From assembly GCF_001029435.1 (NCBI RefSeq), contig NZ_LDOV01000025.1, positions 62,001 through 126,000 on the forward strand: a stretch of 64,000 nucleotides of DNA. The letters run 5' to 3'. The DNA comes from Photobacterium aphoticum (GTDB taxonomy: Bacteria; Pseudomonadota; Gammaproteobacteria; Enterobacterales; Vibrionaceae). Below the pieces are notes generated by a model that was not told where the DNA came from, did no database searches, and saw only the letters and a list, made by a program, of their open reading frames with translations. The position numbers and the translations under genes are program-made. Positions 9,215 through 17,053 of the stretch are shown here, one piece after another (within the stretch, counting starts at the first letter, position 1; every line of letters begins with the position of its first letter).

Positions 9215-9661
9215 TTAGGCGTGGATAGGTGGGCGCAGGGCGCGTTCCTGACGGGTCAGCAAGGCATCCGTCAGCCAGGTTGCAGGCTGCGGGTGCTGAA
9301 AATGATCGGTGAGGGCGGTAAACAGCGTCGTCAGGGTACTGTACTGACAATGCTGGCCATTACAGTGCTGACAGTTGTCCATGCTATCCATGTCGGCGCA
9401 GGAGGCATCGTCAGACATTACATTCGATGACATGACCGTGTCGCTGCAATGGGAGGTCGTTTGGGTGGATGCATGGCTGGCCTGAGACATGTCAGGCATT
9501 GCATGATGGCTGTCCATTGGGGCGGTGGCAGTGACGGGTGTTGCTGGCATCATCATGCCTAAACTGTGATGCGCAGGCATGGCAAAGACCGGCGCGATGA
9601 TGAGGGAGATCATCATTAGCACCGGGAGCAACATTGTGTATGTTGTTCGCCTGGACATCAT
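9215..9661 (-). CDS. Small secreted Met/His/Cys-rich protein, CopL-like
   Basis: This 148-residue protein begins with a signal peptide (cut near IAPVFA, residue 27) and is otherwise rich in Met, His and Cys. The centre contains NCQHCNGQHC, a CxxCx4C arrangement suited to soft-metal binding, and the C-terminus ends in RALRPPIHA, an ending I associate with small DUF2946/CopL-type proteins beside copper operons. It is the first gene behind the CueR-type promoter and lies 75 bp before cusC. A periplasmic or outer-membrane-facing copper-binding role is inferred from composition and context; there is no recognisable enzyme fold. Confidence 0.75.
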   Translation of the reverse strand: MMSRRTTYTMLLPVLMMISLIIAPVFAMPAHHSLGMMMPATPVTATAPMDSHHAMPDMSQASHASTQTTSHCSDTVMSSNVMSDDASCADMDSMDNCQHCNGQHCQYSTLTTLFTALTDHFQHPQPATWLTDALLTRQERALRPPIHA

Positions 9662-9698
9662 TAAATTACCGTTGCCTGAAAACGTAGATAGCGTGTTG

Positions 9699-9729
9699 AC
9701 TATAAACCCTGCCCTAAGGGGAAGGTCAA
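9699..9729 (-). promoter_or_regulatory. CueR/MerR-type promoter of the cus cluster
   Basis: On the minus strand a -35 TTGACC (9724-9729) and -10 TATAGT (9699-9704) are separated by exactly 19 bp, the over-long spacer typical of MerR-family promoters. The spacer carries an imperfect dyad, ACCTTCC-N7-GCAGGGT, close to the CueR operator of E. coli copA (ACCTTCC-N7-GGAAGGT). Transcription would begin about 30 nt before the first gene of the cluster. The regulator gene is not in the window. Confidence 0.8.
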
Positions 9730-9773
9730 GTTTGTGCTAATACTTTTTTGTGGGGAATACGTGCTAGATGAGC

Positions 9774-9868
9774 AGACAAAGAAAGGTAAGGGAATAAAAG
9801 GAAGATAAGAAGATAAGAAGATAAAGTACGGTTAAGAAATAAAGTAAGGGAAGGAAAAAGAAGAAACG
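9774..9868. repeat. Purine-only tract with three tandem AGATAAGA-like units
   Basis: Nearly every base on the plus strand here is A or G. Three 8-bp units follow one another at 9803, 9811 and 9819, the third imperfect. It separates the terminator of the lipoprotein gene from the cus promoter. No ORF or known motif fits it. Confidence 0.6.
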
Positions 9869-9874
9869 CAATGC

Positions 9875-9905
9875 GTAAAATTAACGCGGCCGAAGCCGCG
9901 TTAGG
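9875..9905 (-). terminator. Terminator of the lipoprotein gene
   Basis: Read on the minus strand: a 9-bp stem TAACGCGGC / GCCGCGTTA closed by a TTCG tetraloop and followed by ATTTT, about 30 nt after the stop codon. Confidence 0.85.
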
Positions 9906-9933
9906 GTCATGATACTTGTCTAAATATATACCG

Positions 9934-11505
9934 TTATTGGGCAGCGTTCTCTGTCGTGTTGTCTGTTGCTGCACGTTTTGTCGGTGTGGTTTCGACCGAG
10001 TTTTTCACGTCCGCCATCTTATCTGCTTCAGGATCAACGTCTGTTACCGCATCTGCTGTTACTTCAGTGGTGGTTGCTTCTGTGGTAGTTGCTGCTTCAG
10101 TGGTGACCGTTTCAGCCGTGACGGTCTTCTCTGCACTCTCTGCCGTTTCAACGGCAGCGGCGGTATCCGATTCAGTGATCACTGCGTCCGTTGTTTCGAC
10201 GGTATCGGTTTCTGCAGCGTTTTTTGTCTCTGCAACAGCTTCTGCCTCGATGCTGTCTGTGGCTGCCTCGGTTGTCGTTTCAGTAACAGCACTTGCTTCT
10301 TCAGCGACTGCGGTTTCTGTCGCGACAGGGGCTTGTGCTTTAACAGGCGCAGCGGTGATCACAGGCGCCGTCGAGTGCAGGGTCGCCAGTTGGGCTTCCA
10401 GCATTGCCACTTTCTTGTTTTGTTCGTTCAGCTGGCTCAGATCGTTTTCCAGCTTGGTGACTTTCTCATTGGCCGTTGTCAGCTGGGTTTGCAGCTGCTT
10501 GATATCGGCCAAATCACGCTGGTATTGCTGAATGTAGGCCACAATGGCCTGACCTTGTTCAGGCAGGGCGCGGTCACGGCTGTCATCGGCACCTAAAGCC
10601 TGTGAGATGTTCAGCAAAATAGTTTCCTGACTCACCACATAGCGTTCGTAGTCTTTGGCTGGCAGCAATTTCAGTTGCTGAACCGCATCAGCAATATGGC
10701 GGGTGTGCTTAAGGGTAAATACGGCGTCATCGGCTTTTTGCTTAATGGTGTCCATATCACGAGGATCGGCGGTGATAAAAGCTTCTGCGGCAACCACAGC
10801 CGCCGCAGCCGCAGCGAGGGTATCCGGCGCGTGCTGGCTGATATTGGCTTTCTTCAGGCTGGCTAAGGTCTTTTTCGCATCATCCAGATACAGATGTACC
10901 ACGGTTTTCACTTCCAGTGCGCGCAGTTTGGTTACCAGTGCAGGCTGTGCTTGGGTTGCACGCTCGGCATCGTTGTCAGCGATCCATTCAATCAGGGTCT
11001 TGAACTCACCGTCCAGGCGTTGGTATGTGCTCGGGTAGATGTCATTGGCTTTTAACTGGTGCAGCTGGGTGCGGTAAGAAAACGCTTCTGCCAACAGGGT
11101 GTGTGCCTGGCGTTGTAGCGCTTCTGCTTGATTAACCGCATCGTTAAAGGCTTTTAGGTTTTCTTCTGCCGCTTGCCAGTTTGTTGTTGAGCTGAAGAAA
11201 CCGCTGCTGCTGTGCGCTTGCGTCGGATCTTTTTCAATCACAGCATAATACTCTTTGGCATCCTGCAGCGCTTGGGTGGCTTCTTGCATCAGGTCTGTCG
11301 CCAGCCAATCGAGCTCTTGTGTTTTGGCGAGTGCTAAACGTTGTTCGGCCAGGGTAATCTGCTGCTTCAACGTGGAGACTTCAGATGCGGCTTCTGCGTG
11401 ATTGGTCGCAGGTGTGGCTGTTGCTGCCGTGTTATTGCTATCTGATGCACAGCCAGCCAGTAATAAAGCGGCCGCCAGCGCGGTGAGTTTTAAATCCATT
11501 TTCAT
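9934..11505 (-). CDS. Coiled-coil lipoprotein with Thr/Ala/Glu-rich C-terminal tail
   Basis: A 523-residue exported lipoprotein without a function I can name. The N-terminus carries a signal peptide with lipobox LLAGC, the Cys near residue 20, followed by Ala-Ser, which predicts outer-membrane retention. Residues to about 300 are helical; 320-377 form a heptad-like coiled coil rich in Gln, Leu and Lys. The last 146 residues (378-523) are low-complexity Thr, Ala, Glu and Val with almost no aromatic residues. The frame is open 29 codons further upstream, but the ATG at 11505 (or 11499) is the only start that puts the signal peptide at the N-terminus; the ribosome site is weak. The fold could suit an envelope spacer or scaffold, which is inference. 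Confidence 0.75.
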   Translation of the reverse strand: MKMDLKLTALAAALLLAGCASDSNNTAATATPATNHAEAASEVSTLKQQITLAEQRLALAKTQELDWLATDLMQEATQALQDAKEYYAVIEKDPTQAHSSSGFFSSTTNWQAAEENLKAFNDAVNQAEALQRQAHTLLAEAFSYRTQLHQLKANDIYPSTYQRLDGEFKTLIEWIADNDAERATQAQPALVTKLRALEVKTVVHLYLDDAKKTLASLKKANISQHAPDTLAAAAAAVVAAEAFITADPRDMDTIKQKADDAVFTLKHTRHIADAVQQLKLLPAKDYERYVVSQETILLNISQALGADDSRDRALPEQGQAIVAYIQQYQRDLADIKQLQTQLTTANEKVTKLENDLSQLNEQNKKVAMLEAQLATLHSTAPVITAAPVKAQAPVATETAVAEEASAVTETTTEAATDSIEAEAVAETKNAAETDTVETTDAVITESDTAAAVETAESAEKTVTAETVTTEAATTTEATTTEVTADAVTDVDPEADKMADVKNSVETTPTKRAATDNTTENAAQ

Positions 11506-11773
11506 GATAAATACCGAAATAAAAGGCAATGTGTGGAAAACCGTGGCTGTCTGGATATTCAGCCATCGATGTCTGTTTTTATTTTTCGCCATAATAAAAT
11601 GATATTCAGAGAATGGAAGTCCACAAACAATTGTTCTGATTAAAATAATCGATCTTTTTTATATATTTTTAGGGAATAAATGAAAAGGTAACAATACGCC
11701 AATTTTATGACGCATTGTGGGGATGAAAAAGGGCGGTTTTGCAGGGATGAGTCGTGTTTGTTGGCTTGATGCG

Positions 11774-11977
11774 TTAGCCTTGTTCCTGAGTCGATGTCTG
11801 GGCAATTTTGCGTTCTAAATCCGCTTTCACCATGGCCAAGGCTGACAGGGCGGTGCGTGGATCAATCTCATTACTTTCCAGCAAATAAATCAAATCGACG
11901 GCTAATTTGACATCTTCGGGCGCATTATCCAGTGGTGAGGCTGGTTGCGCGTGTTCATCATCGTGTGAATGAGGCAT
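11774..11977 (-). CDS. ybaM: YbaM family protein (DUF2496)
   Basis: A 67-residue cytosolic protein of unknown function. The central phrase [19 protein letters not shown] followed by a second helix with [12 protein letters not shown] matches E. coli YbaM nearly word for word as I recall it. It has an additional N-terminal stretch rich in His and Asp (HSHDDEH). In enteric bacteria ybaM lies directly beside priC; here a deacetylase-fold gene lies between them on the same strand, so the old neighbourhood is kept with one insertion. Confidence 0.88.
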   Translation of the reverse strand: MPHSHDDEHAQPASPLDNAPEDVKLAVDLIYLLESNEIDPRTALSALAMVKADLERKIAQTSTQEQG

Positions 11978-12067
11978 GGTGGACTCTCTCTCGTTTCTCT
12001 TGAATAAACGCTTTCTATTGTGCGTGCGTTTTATTTTGGTGTTTGTTCATTGGCATTGAGTGTCTGG

Positions 12068-13051
12068 TTATAAACGATGCGATGACATAATGCCATGCAC
12101 ATCCAATGCGGTGTGAATTAGTTGGGCGTGCAGATTAACCAATAGCTGATGATCGCTGCGGTATCCGCCACCAATCACAGCTGCCACCGGAATGCCAGCC
12201 TGACGGCAATGGCTGAGTACCAAATGATCGCGTTTATACACCCCTTGGGTGCAGACATCAAAATAGCCCAGCTCATCGTCCTGATGAATATCTACACCGG
12301 CATCATACAGCACCAAGTCCGGCTGATGTTGCGCTAAAGCCAGATGTAAAATGCCGCCAAAGGCACTGAGGTAGTCCTCGGTGGTGGTGGCTCTTGGTAG
12401 CGCAAGATCGATGTCAGAATCCGGTTTACGGGCGGGAAAGTTCTTATCGCAATGTACTGAGAAGGTAATGATATTGGGATCATCCGCCAGCAGTGTTGCT
12501 GTGCCGTCACCGTGGTGCACATCGCAGTCCACGATCATCACCGTATCAATGCCATCCAGTGTCAGGGCATGTTTTGCCGCCAAAGCCAGATCATTGACCA
12601 GACAGAACCCGCTGCCAAAATCGTGATGGGCATGGTGATAGCCGCCGCTCAGATGAATGCCGATGCCAAATTCATGGGCCAGTTCGACCGTGCGCAGTGT
12701 GCCGCCTGAGGACATCAGGGTACGGTCGATCAATTGCTGGCTCCACGGAAAACCGATGCGACGCATTTTGGCCGCCGGTAAGCGGTTATGGATCAGAGCG
12801 TCAATGTACGCTGGCTGGTGGAGTGCTTTGAGCCATTCGACACGGACGGGAGTGGGCGTGAATACCCGCAAAGGTGCGATAGACGTTGTGTCGCTAAGCT
12901 GGTGCAGGGTTAAGTCTTCGGTTAAATGCGCAAACAGACGCTGGTATTTGCTGATCGGGTAGCGGTGTGCCGGCGGTAACACTAACTGCGAATAGAGCGG
13001 GTGATAAACCACAGGCAGCTGTCGCGGACTGCAGGCATAAACCGGTGCCAT
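12068..13051 (-). CDS. Histone-deacetylase-fold amidohydrolase
   Basis: This 327-residue protein is a member of the arginase/deacetylase (HDAC, AcuC, acetylpolyamine amidohydrolase) superfamily of zinc hydrolases. Visible signatures are the active-site His pair in GGYHHAHHDFGSGFC, the zinc ligands in DCDVHHGDGTA, the NIITFSVHCDKNFP loop, and the third ligand region DAGVDIHQDDELG. The substrate is not predictable: bacterial members act on acetylated lysine, polyamines or small amides. Its ATG overlaps the priC stop codon (TAATG), so it is cotranslated with priC. It is not the acetoin-linked AcuC by context, since no acs or acu genes are near. Confidence 0.88.
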   Translation of the reverse strand: MAPVYACSPRQLPVVYHPLYSQLVLPPAHRYPISKYQRLFAHLTEDLTLHQLSDTTSIAPLRVFTPTPVRVEWLKALHQPAYIDALIHNRLPAAKMRRIGFPWSQQLIDRTLMSSGGTLRTVELAHEFGIGIHLSGGYHHAHHDFGSGFCLVNDLALAAKHALTLDGIDTVMIVDCDVHHGDGTATLLADDPNIITFSVHCDKNFPARKPDSDIDLALPRATTTEDYLSAFGGILHLALAQHQPDLVLYDAGVDIHQDDELGYFDVCTQGVYKRDHLVLSHCRQAGIPVAAVIGGGYRSDHQLLVNLHAQLIHTALDVHGIMSSHRL

Positions 13052-13602
13052 TATCCTTTGCGCTCCCGTTGGCCAATACTCACTTCAATTTTGCCTCGTG
13101 CAGCCGTACAGCGAGCCAAGCGGCCTTCCAGTGCAACGATTTCACGTTGTGTCTGTTGTTGTTCTTGCAGTGTGGTACAACGCGGCAACATCTGATTTTT
13201 ATCACGCAGCATATCTTCTAAACGGCGTTCCCACTCTTGGTGTTGGGCCAGATCCTGATACAGCTCATGTAAGGGTTTGCGCCAGGTACGCTGTGGTTTA
13301 GGTTCATTTTTGCGAATATCGAGGGTGGCCAGTTCCCGTTGCACCGCCTGAATCTGGGCGATGATCCGTTCACACACATGCTGAGTACGGGTAGGGTGTA
13401 ACTTCCCAGCGTTTTGTTCTGTACGCAGGGCATGAATTTCATGGCGGATTTCCTGTATGCACGGCATCAGCTTTTTACTGCGGCAATGGAATAGCTGCTC
13501 GTCAAATAACGGACGACGCGCATCGCCGCGTTGTTTATCGATTTGCGTCGCTTGCTGCGCAAGCTGGGAAACAATGTGTTCTAAGCGGGTTAAATCCGGC
13601 AT
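13051..13602 (-). CDS. priC: Primosomal replication protein PriC
   Basis: A 183-residue helical protein of the PriC (N'') family, which recognises stalled forks with SSB and reloads the DnaB helicase independently of PriA. Matching marks are the conserved ARRPLFDEQLFHC segment near residues 28-40, the Arg/Lys-rich helices and the region HEWERRLEDM-like at residues 140-150 (QEWERRLEDMLRDK). It is linked to the deacetylase gene by a TAATG overlap and sits close to ybaM as in enteric bacteria. Confidence 0.88.
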   Translation of the reverse strand: MPDLTRLEHIVSQLAQQATQIDKQRGDARRPLFDEQLFHCRSKKLMPCIQEIRHEIHALRTEQNAGKLHPTRTQHVCERIIAQIQAVQRELATLDIRKNEPKPQRTWRKPLHELYQDLAQHQEWERRLEDMLRDKNQMLPRCTTLQEQQQTQREIVALEGRLARCTAARGKIEVSIGQRERKG

Positions 13603-13638
13603 AAGGTAACAGCTCTGTGAATAAAACGAGGTCCGTGA

Positions 13639-14412
13639 TTAAAACCAGGCCTGGATAGCCAACTTGGCCGCCAGCACAATGACTACGGTGACAAAGACCG
13701 GGCGAATAAAGGCGGCCCCAAAGCGAATAGCCGAATGGGCACCAATATAAGCGCCGAACATTAGACACACCCCCATGGTTAAGCCTAGCGCAACATGAAT
13801 ATGGCCCAGCACTGCAAAGGTGATTAAAGACGTCACATTACTGGTGAAGTTCATCGCTTTGGACAGGCCAGAGGCGCGCAGAATGTCCAGTTTATACAGT
13901 GCCATATTGGAAACGGTCCAAAAGGCGCCGGTGCCCGGCCCGGCAACCCCGTCATAAAACCCGAGCGCCGTGCCTTGCAGCCATTGTTTGCGGGTTAAGC
14001 TGGCACATTTGGCGGGTAATGCGTGTTGATCGCCTTTCGGATGCGGGTGCCAAATGGTGTAGACCGCAGCGGCCAGAATGATGAGCGGCAGCACTTTTTC
14101 CAGCCATTCGGTACTGATCATATCGACCACTAACGTCCCGCCCATGGCGCCAAGTAAAGTCGCAACAAAGGAGAGACGCCAGAAAGCAGGAGAGAAGAGT
14201 TGTTTGCGGTAGTAGGTCCACGCCGCAGTCGAAGACGCAAAGGTGGCCGCTAATTTGTTGGTACCAAGTGCAATGTGGGGCGGTAAACCGATCGACAACA
14301 GGGCCGGGACGGTGAGCATGCCACCACCCCCAGCGACTGCGTCAATAAAACCAGCAAGGAAAGCCACAAGGCCAAGCACGATCCACATACTCGGCTCAAT
14401 CATCTCAATCAT
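13639..14412 (-). CDS. TSUP-family (TauE/SafE, YfcA-like) membrane protein
   Basis: A 257-residue integral membrane protein with about eight helices. The N-terminal helix ending in GFIDAVAGGGGMLTVPALLSIGLPP and the repeated second-half motif GFYDGVAGPGTGAFW are hallmarks of the TSUP (sulfite exporter TauE/SafE) family, which moves small sulfur- or carbon-containing anions. The specific substrate is unknown; YfcA of E. coli is the closest remembered relative. The start could be the first, fourth or ninth codon, all Met; the first is used. It lies 20 bp after dinG on the same strand. Confidence 0.87.
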   Translation of the reverse strand: MIEMIEPSMWIVLGLVAFLAGFIDAVAGGGGMLTVPALLSIGLPPHIALGTNKLAATFASSTAAWTYYRKQLFSPAFWRLSFVATLLGAMGGTLVVDMISTEWLEKVLPLIILAAAVYTIWHPHPKGDQHALPAKCASLTRKQWLQGTALGFYDGVAGPGTGAFWTVSNMALYKLDILRASGLSKAMNFTSNVTSLITFAVLGHIHVALGLTMGVCLMFGAYIGAHSAIRFGAAFIRPVFVTVVIVLAAKLAIQAWF

Positions 14413-14432
14413 TCATTATTCTTTATTATGGA

Positions 14433-16505
14433 TTATTCAATTACACGCTTAAATGGCGGCAGCGAGTCGAGTAGTGCTTTGCCATAGCGACGGGTGATCA
14501 CGCGTCGATCTAAGAGGACGACTCTACCAGAATCTTCTTCCTTACGCAGTAAGCGTCCGACGGACTGGATCAGCTTTTTACTCGCTTCTGGCACAGAAAT
14601 TTGTAAAAACGGGTTTCCGCCACGACTTTCAATGTATTCCGCATGGGCCTCTTCGACGGGTGAGGTCGGCACGGCAAACGGAATTTTTGTAATGATCAAG
14701 TTTGTCAGTAGGTTACCTGGTAAATCAAGCCCTTCAGAGAAACTGCCGGTACCAAACAGAATACTGGTTTTGCCTTTTTCACAGTTCTCTTTATGTTTTT
14801 TTAGAATGACGTGGCGCGGTTCTTCCCCTTGGATCTGCAAGTGCCACTTGTTCTTTTTGGCAAGCGGGGCCAGCTTCTCGGCGACCTGATTCATTTGCCA
14901 GTAAGAAGAGAACAACACCAAACTTGCGGTTTCTCCTTCCAGGTATTCAGGCAGAACGTCAATGAGCAGATCGGTAAACTTCTCAGCTTGCGGCTCCAGC
15001 GGTAGCGCCGGGATCACCAAGCGGGCATTGTTTTGATAATCAAACGGAGATGCAAGAGCCAAAAAGCGCGTGGCCTCTTTTTCAAAAATCCCCGCCTGAC
15101 GGCAGAAGTAGTCAAACTGGTTCAACGCACGCAAGGTCGCTGAAACCAAAATCGATCCGACGGCACGGCTCCACAGCAGTTGGTCCAGACGGTGGCCGAC
15201 TTCCAGCGGCGAGACTTCCACAATGTAGTCATCTTCACGATCTGGGCTTTTTTCAATCCAGCGTGCCAGTGGGGCGCCTTTGTCTTTGTTTGGCTGTGCC
15301 ATTAACTGCCAGACTTTTTCCAGATTCTCTAAACGTTGCAGGTAAAAGCCGGATTCAGTCAATGCTTGTTCGCCCAACCGTTGCTGGATTTCGTTGTCTT
15401 TGGTGCGTTCGGAGATCAGATCGTGAATTTTGCCCAGCGACTGCAAGGCTTTTTTACTCGCCTCTTTACAGCCTTTGGCTTCTTCTTGTAACCAAGCCGG
15501 CAGCTCACCGTGTTCAAAGCGGTAAACCCCATCTTTATTAAATTGTGCCGGATCGATTTGGCTGGCGATTTGGCGTAACGCCGGGATCAGCACGGCAATG
15601 TTTTCATTGAGCGTGGTTTGGAAACGGCCAGCCTTTTTGTAATCCGCCAACTCTGCCAGTTTGCCCACAGACTGGTTGAGTTTTTCCAGCCAGTTACAGG
15701 CGCCTTTCAGACTGGCGGAGGCAGAAGAAAAGTCACGCGCCACCTGAGGCAGGTGATGGGCTTCATCAATCACATAAATGGTTTTTTCCGGCTCAGGCAA
15801 AATAATGCCGCCACCCAGTTCAATGTCGGCCATCAGCAGGGCATGGTTAGCGATGATCACATCGGCTTTTTCCAGGTGCTCACGGGCTTTGGCAAATGGA
15901 CAATCACGGTGTTTGGGTAGTCCGGCATGGCAGCTGTGTTTGTCTGCCACAATTTGCTGCCAGACGCGATCCGGAATGGTGGTTGGCCAACTGTCGCGGT
16001 CACCGTCCCACTTTTTACTCTCGCACGCTTTCAGCATGCGCCTCAAAAGTTCTAAATCTGACTTTTTAGGTTTCTCTTCCCAAAAGCTAACTTGCTGATT
16101 GTCATCGGTATTGCAGCTGGCTTCTAATTTATGGTGACAGCAGTAACGCTGGCGGCCTTTGGCCAGAATGAAACTGAAGGATTTTGGGTAGATACGGTTA
16201 AACAGCGGCAAATCTTTATTGATCAGCTGTTCTTGTAACGCCACGGTGGCGGTCGAAATCAGGACTTTCTTGTTATTGAACACCGCAAACGGAATCGCCC
16301 CCATCAGATAAGAGAGGGATTTACCGATACCCGTCCCGGCTTCTGCGACTAGCATGCGGTGTTTGGCGTGGTATTCCCCGCCTAATGTTTTGGCTATTTC
16401 TGCCACCAGATAGTTCTGCGCACGACGAGGAATAAAGTTGTCGAGCTGGTTAGTGAGGTTTTCATAGCACTGCTTGATGTCACTCTTTATCTGGGTATTT
16501 AACAT
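14433..16505 (-). CDS. dinG: ATP-dependent DNA helicase DinG
   Basis: This 690-residue XPD-like superfamily-2 helicase has Walker A AEAGTGIGKS (about residues 54-63), a DEAH box in VIDEAHHLP, and the four cysteines of an iron-sulfur cluster: one in QRYCCHH and three from HSCHAGL to RDCPFAK. The C-terminal part carries the motif VI region QSVGRLLRKEEDSGR. DinG unwinds 5'-to-3', resolving R-loops and D-loops; in E. coli it is SOS-induced. I see no LexA box upstream here, only a good extended -10. Confidence 0.94.
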   Translation of the reverse strand: MLNTQIKSDIKQCYENLTNQLDNFIPRRAQNYLVAEIAKTLGGEYHAKHRMLVAEAGTGIGKSLSYLMGAIPFAVFNNKKVLISTATVALQEQLINKDLPLFNRIYPKSFSFILAKGRQRYCCHHKLEASCNTDDNQQVSFWEEKPKKSDLELLRRMLKACESKKWDGDRDSWPTTIPDRVWQQIVADKHSCHAGLPKHRDCPFAKAREHLEKADVIIANHALLMADIELGGGIILPEPEKTIYVIDEAHHLPQVARDFSSASASLKGACNWLEKLNQSVGKLAELADYKKAGRFQTTLNENIAVLIPALRQIASQIDPAQFNKDGVYRFEHGELPAWLQEEAKGCKEASKKALQSLGKIHDLISERTKDNEIQQRLGEQALTESGFYLQRLENLEKVWQLMAQPNKDKGAPLARWIEKSPDREDDYIVEVSPLEVGHRLDQLLWSRAVGSILVSATLRALNQFDYFCRQAGIFEKEATRFLALASPFDYQNNARLVIPALPLEPQAEKFTDLLIDVLPEYLEGETASLVLFSSYWQMNQVAEKLAPLAKKNKWHLQIQGEEPRHVILKKHKENCEKGKTSILFGTGSFSEGLDLPGNLLTNLIITKIPFAVPTSPVEEAHAEYIESRGGNPFLQISVPEASKKLIQSVGRLLRKEEDSGRVVLLDRRVITRRYGKALLDSLPPFKRVIE

Positions 16506-17053
16506 TTTTGAAACTTCATAAGGACTGGGCGAGGCATTATAGCACGAACCTCTGATTGTGAGCGGGCGCAGATTTCGTGCAATTGTTGGTTAAAAATGCG
16601 AAATACCTCACGAAATGGGATGGAACTCTTTAGCACGGGACTAAGCGCATATTTATAGATCTAAAAATAACCACAAAGTATGGTTTTGCTTGGTTTTTAA
16701 TTCTGTTTTGTGTCATTTTTTTGCTTTGTTTTGGTTTTTAATGCTGTTTTTTGTGATCATTAAAAAAGTAAATGAGTTCCCTATCAAATAACTTAATTGC
16801 TTAAATGTTGTACTGGTCACACTCTAAGTCTTTGATATTGTAATTGTTTGATGTTTTTTTAGGTTTGCTTTAGGTAATTTGACAGCTAGAGGATTCTTCT
16901 GTCAGGATGAGCCTCACAAATTACTCCCTCTTTGGACTTTCTTATTGTTCTTTATGTTTTTAAGGAATGATGTAGTCGGGAGAGGAACCAAAAAAAGAAA
17001 AGGAATTCTGGAAACAGGAATTCCAGTCAATATAAGAAAAGGCAGTGGATATC
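16506..17053. other. AT-rich control region between dinG and the porin gene
   Basis: No supported gene. The left end carries the dinG promoter. From about 16660 to 16870 the sequence is very rich in T and A, as expected for the upstream region of a strongly expressed, H-NS or ToxR-controlled porin. A small hairpin (TGACAG at 16880-16885 with CTGTCA at 16899-16904, with an inner AGA/TCT) and an inverted repeat near 17000-17025 with two GAATTC-like halves lie in the probable porin leader. I could not fix a porin -35/-10 pair. Confidence 0.5.
16536..16544 (-). promoter_or_regulatory. Extended -10 promoter of dinG
   Basis: On the minus strand TGC-TATAAT (TATAAT at 16536-16541, TG at 16543-16544), a perfect extended -10 element about 31 nt before the dinG ATG. 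No matching -35 is needed for this class and none is obvious. Confidence 0.55.

Noticed and set aside
9801..9826. Tandem AGATAAGA units as a possible CRISPR or integration array
   Set aside because: Only three adjacent 8-bp units without spacers, no cas genes and no integrase nearby.
9916..10596. A 226-codon plus-strand frame opposite the lipoprotein tail, plus a second one at 9956-10531
   Set aside because: Their Cys- and Ser/Val-rich composition is the mirror of the Thr/Ala/Glu tail read on the other strand; no ribosome site or family resemblance.
16806..16870. A sigma-70 promoter for the porin gene in the AT-rich leader
   Set aside because: Several TTG and TATTGT-like hexamers occur but none with acceptable spacing, so no site is called.
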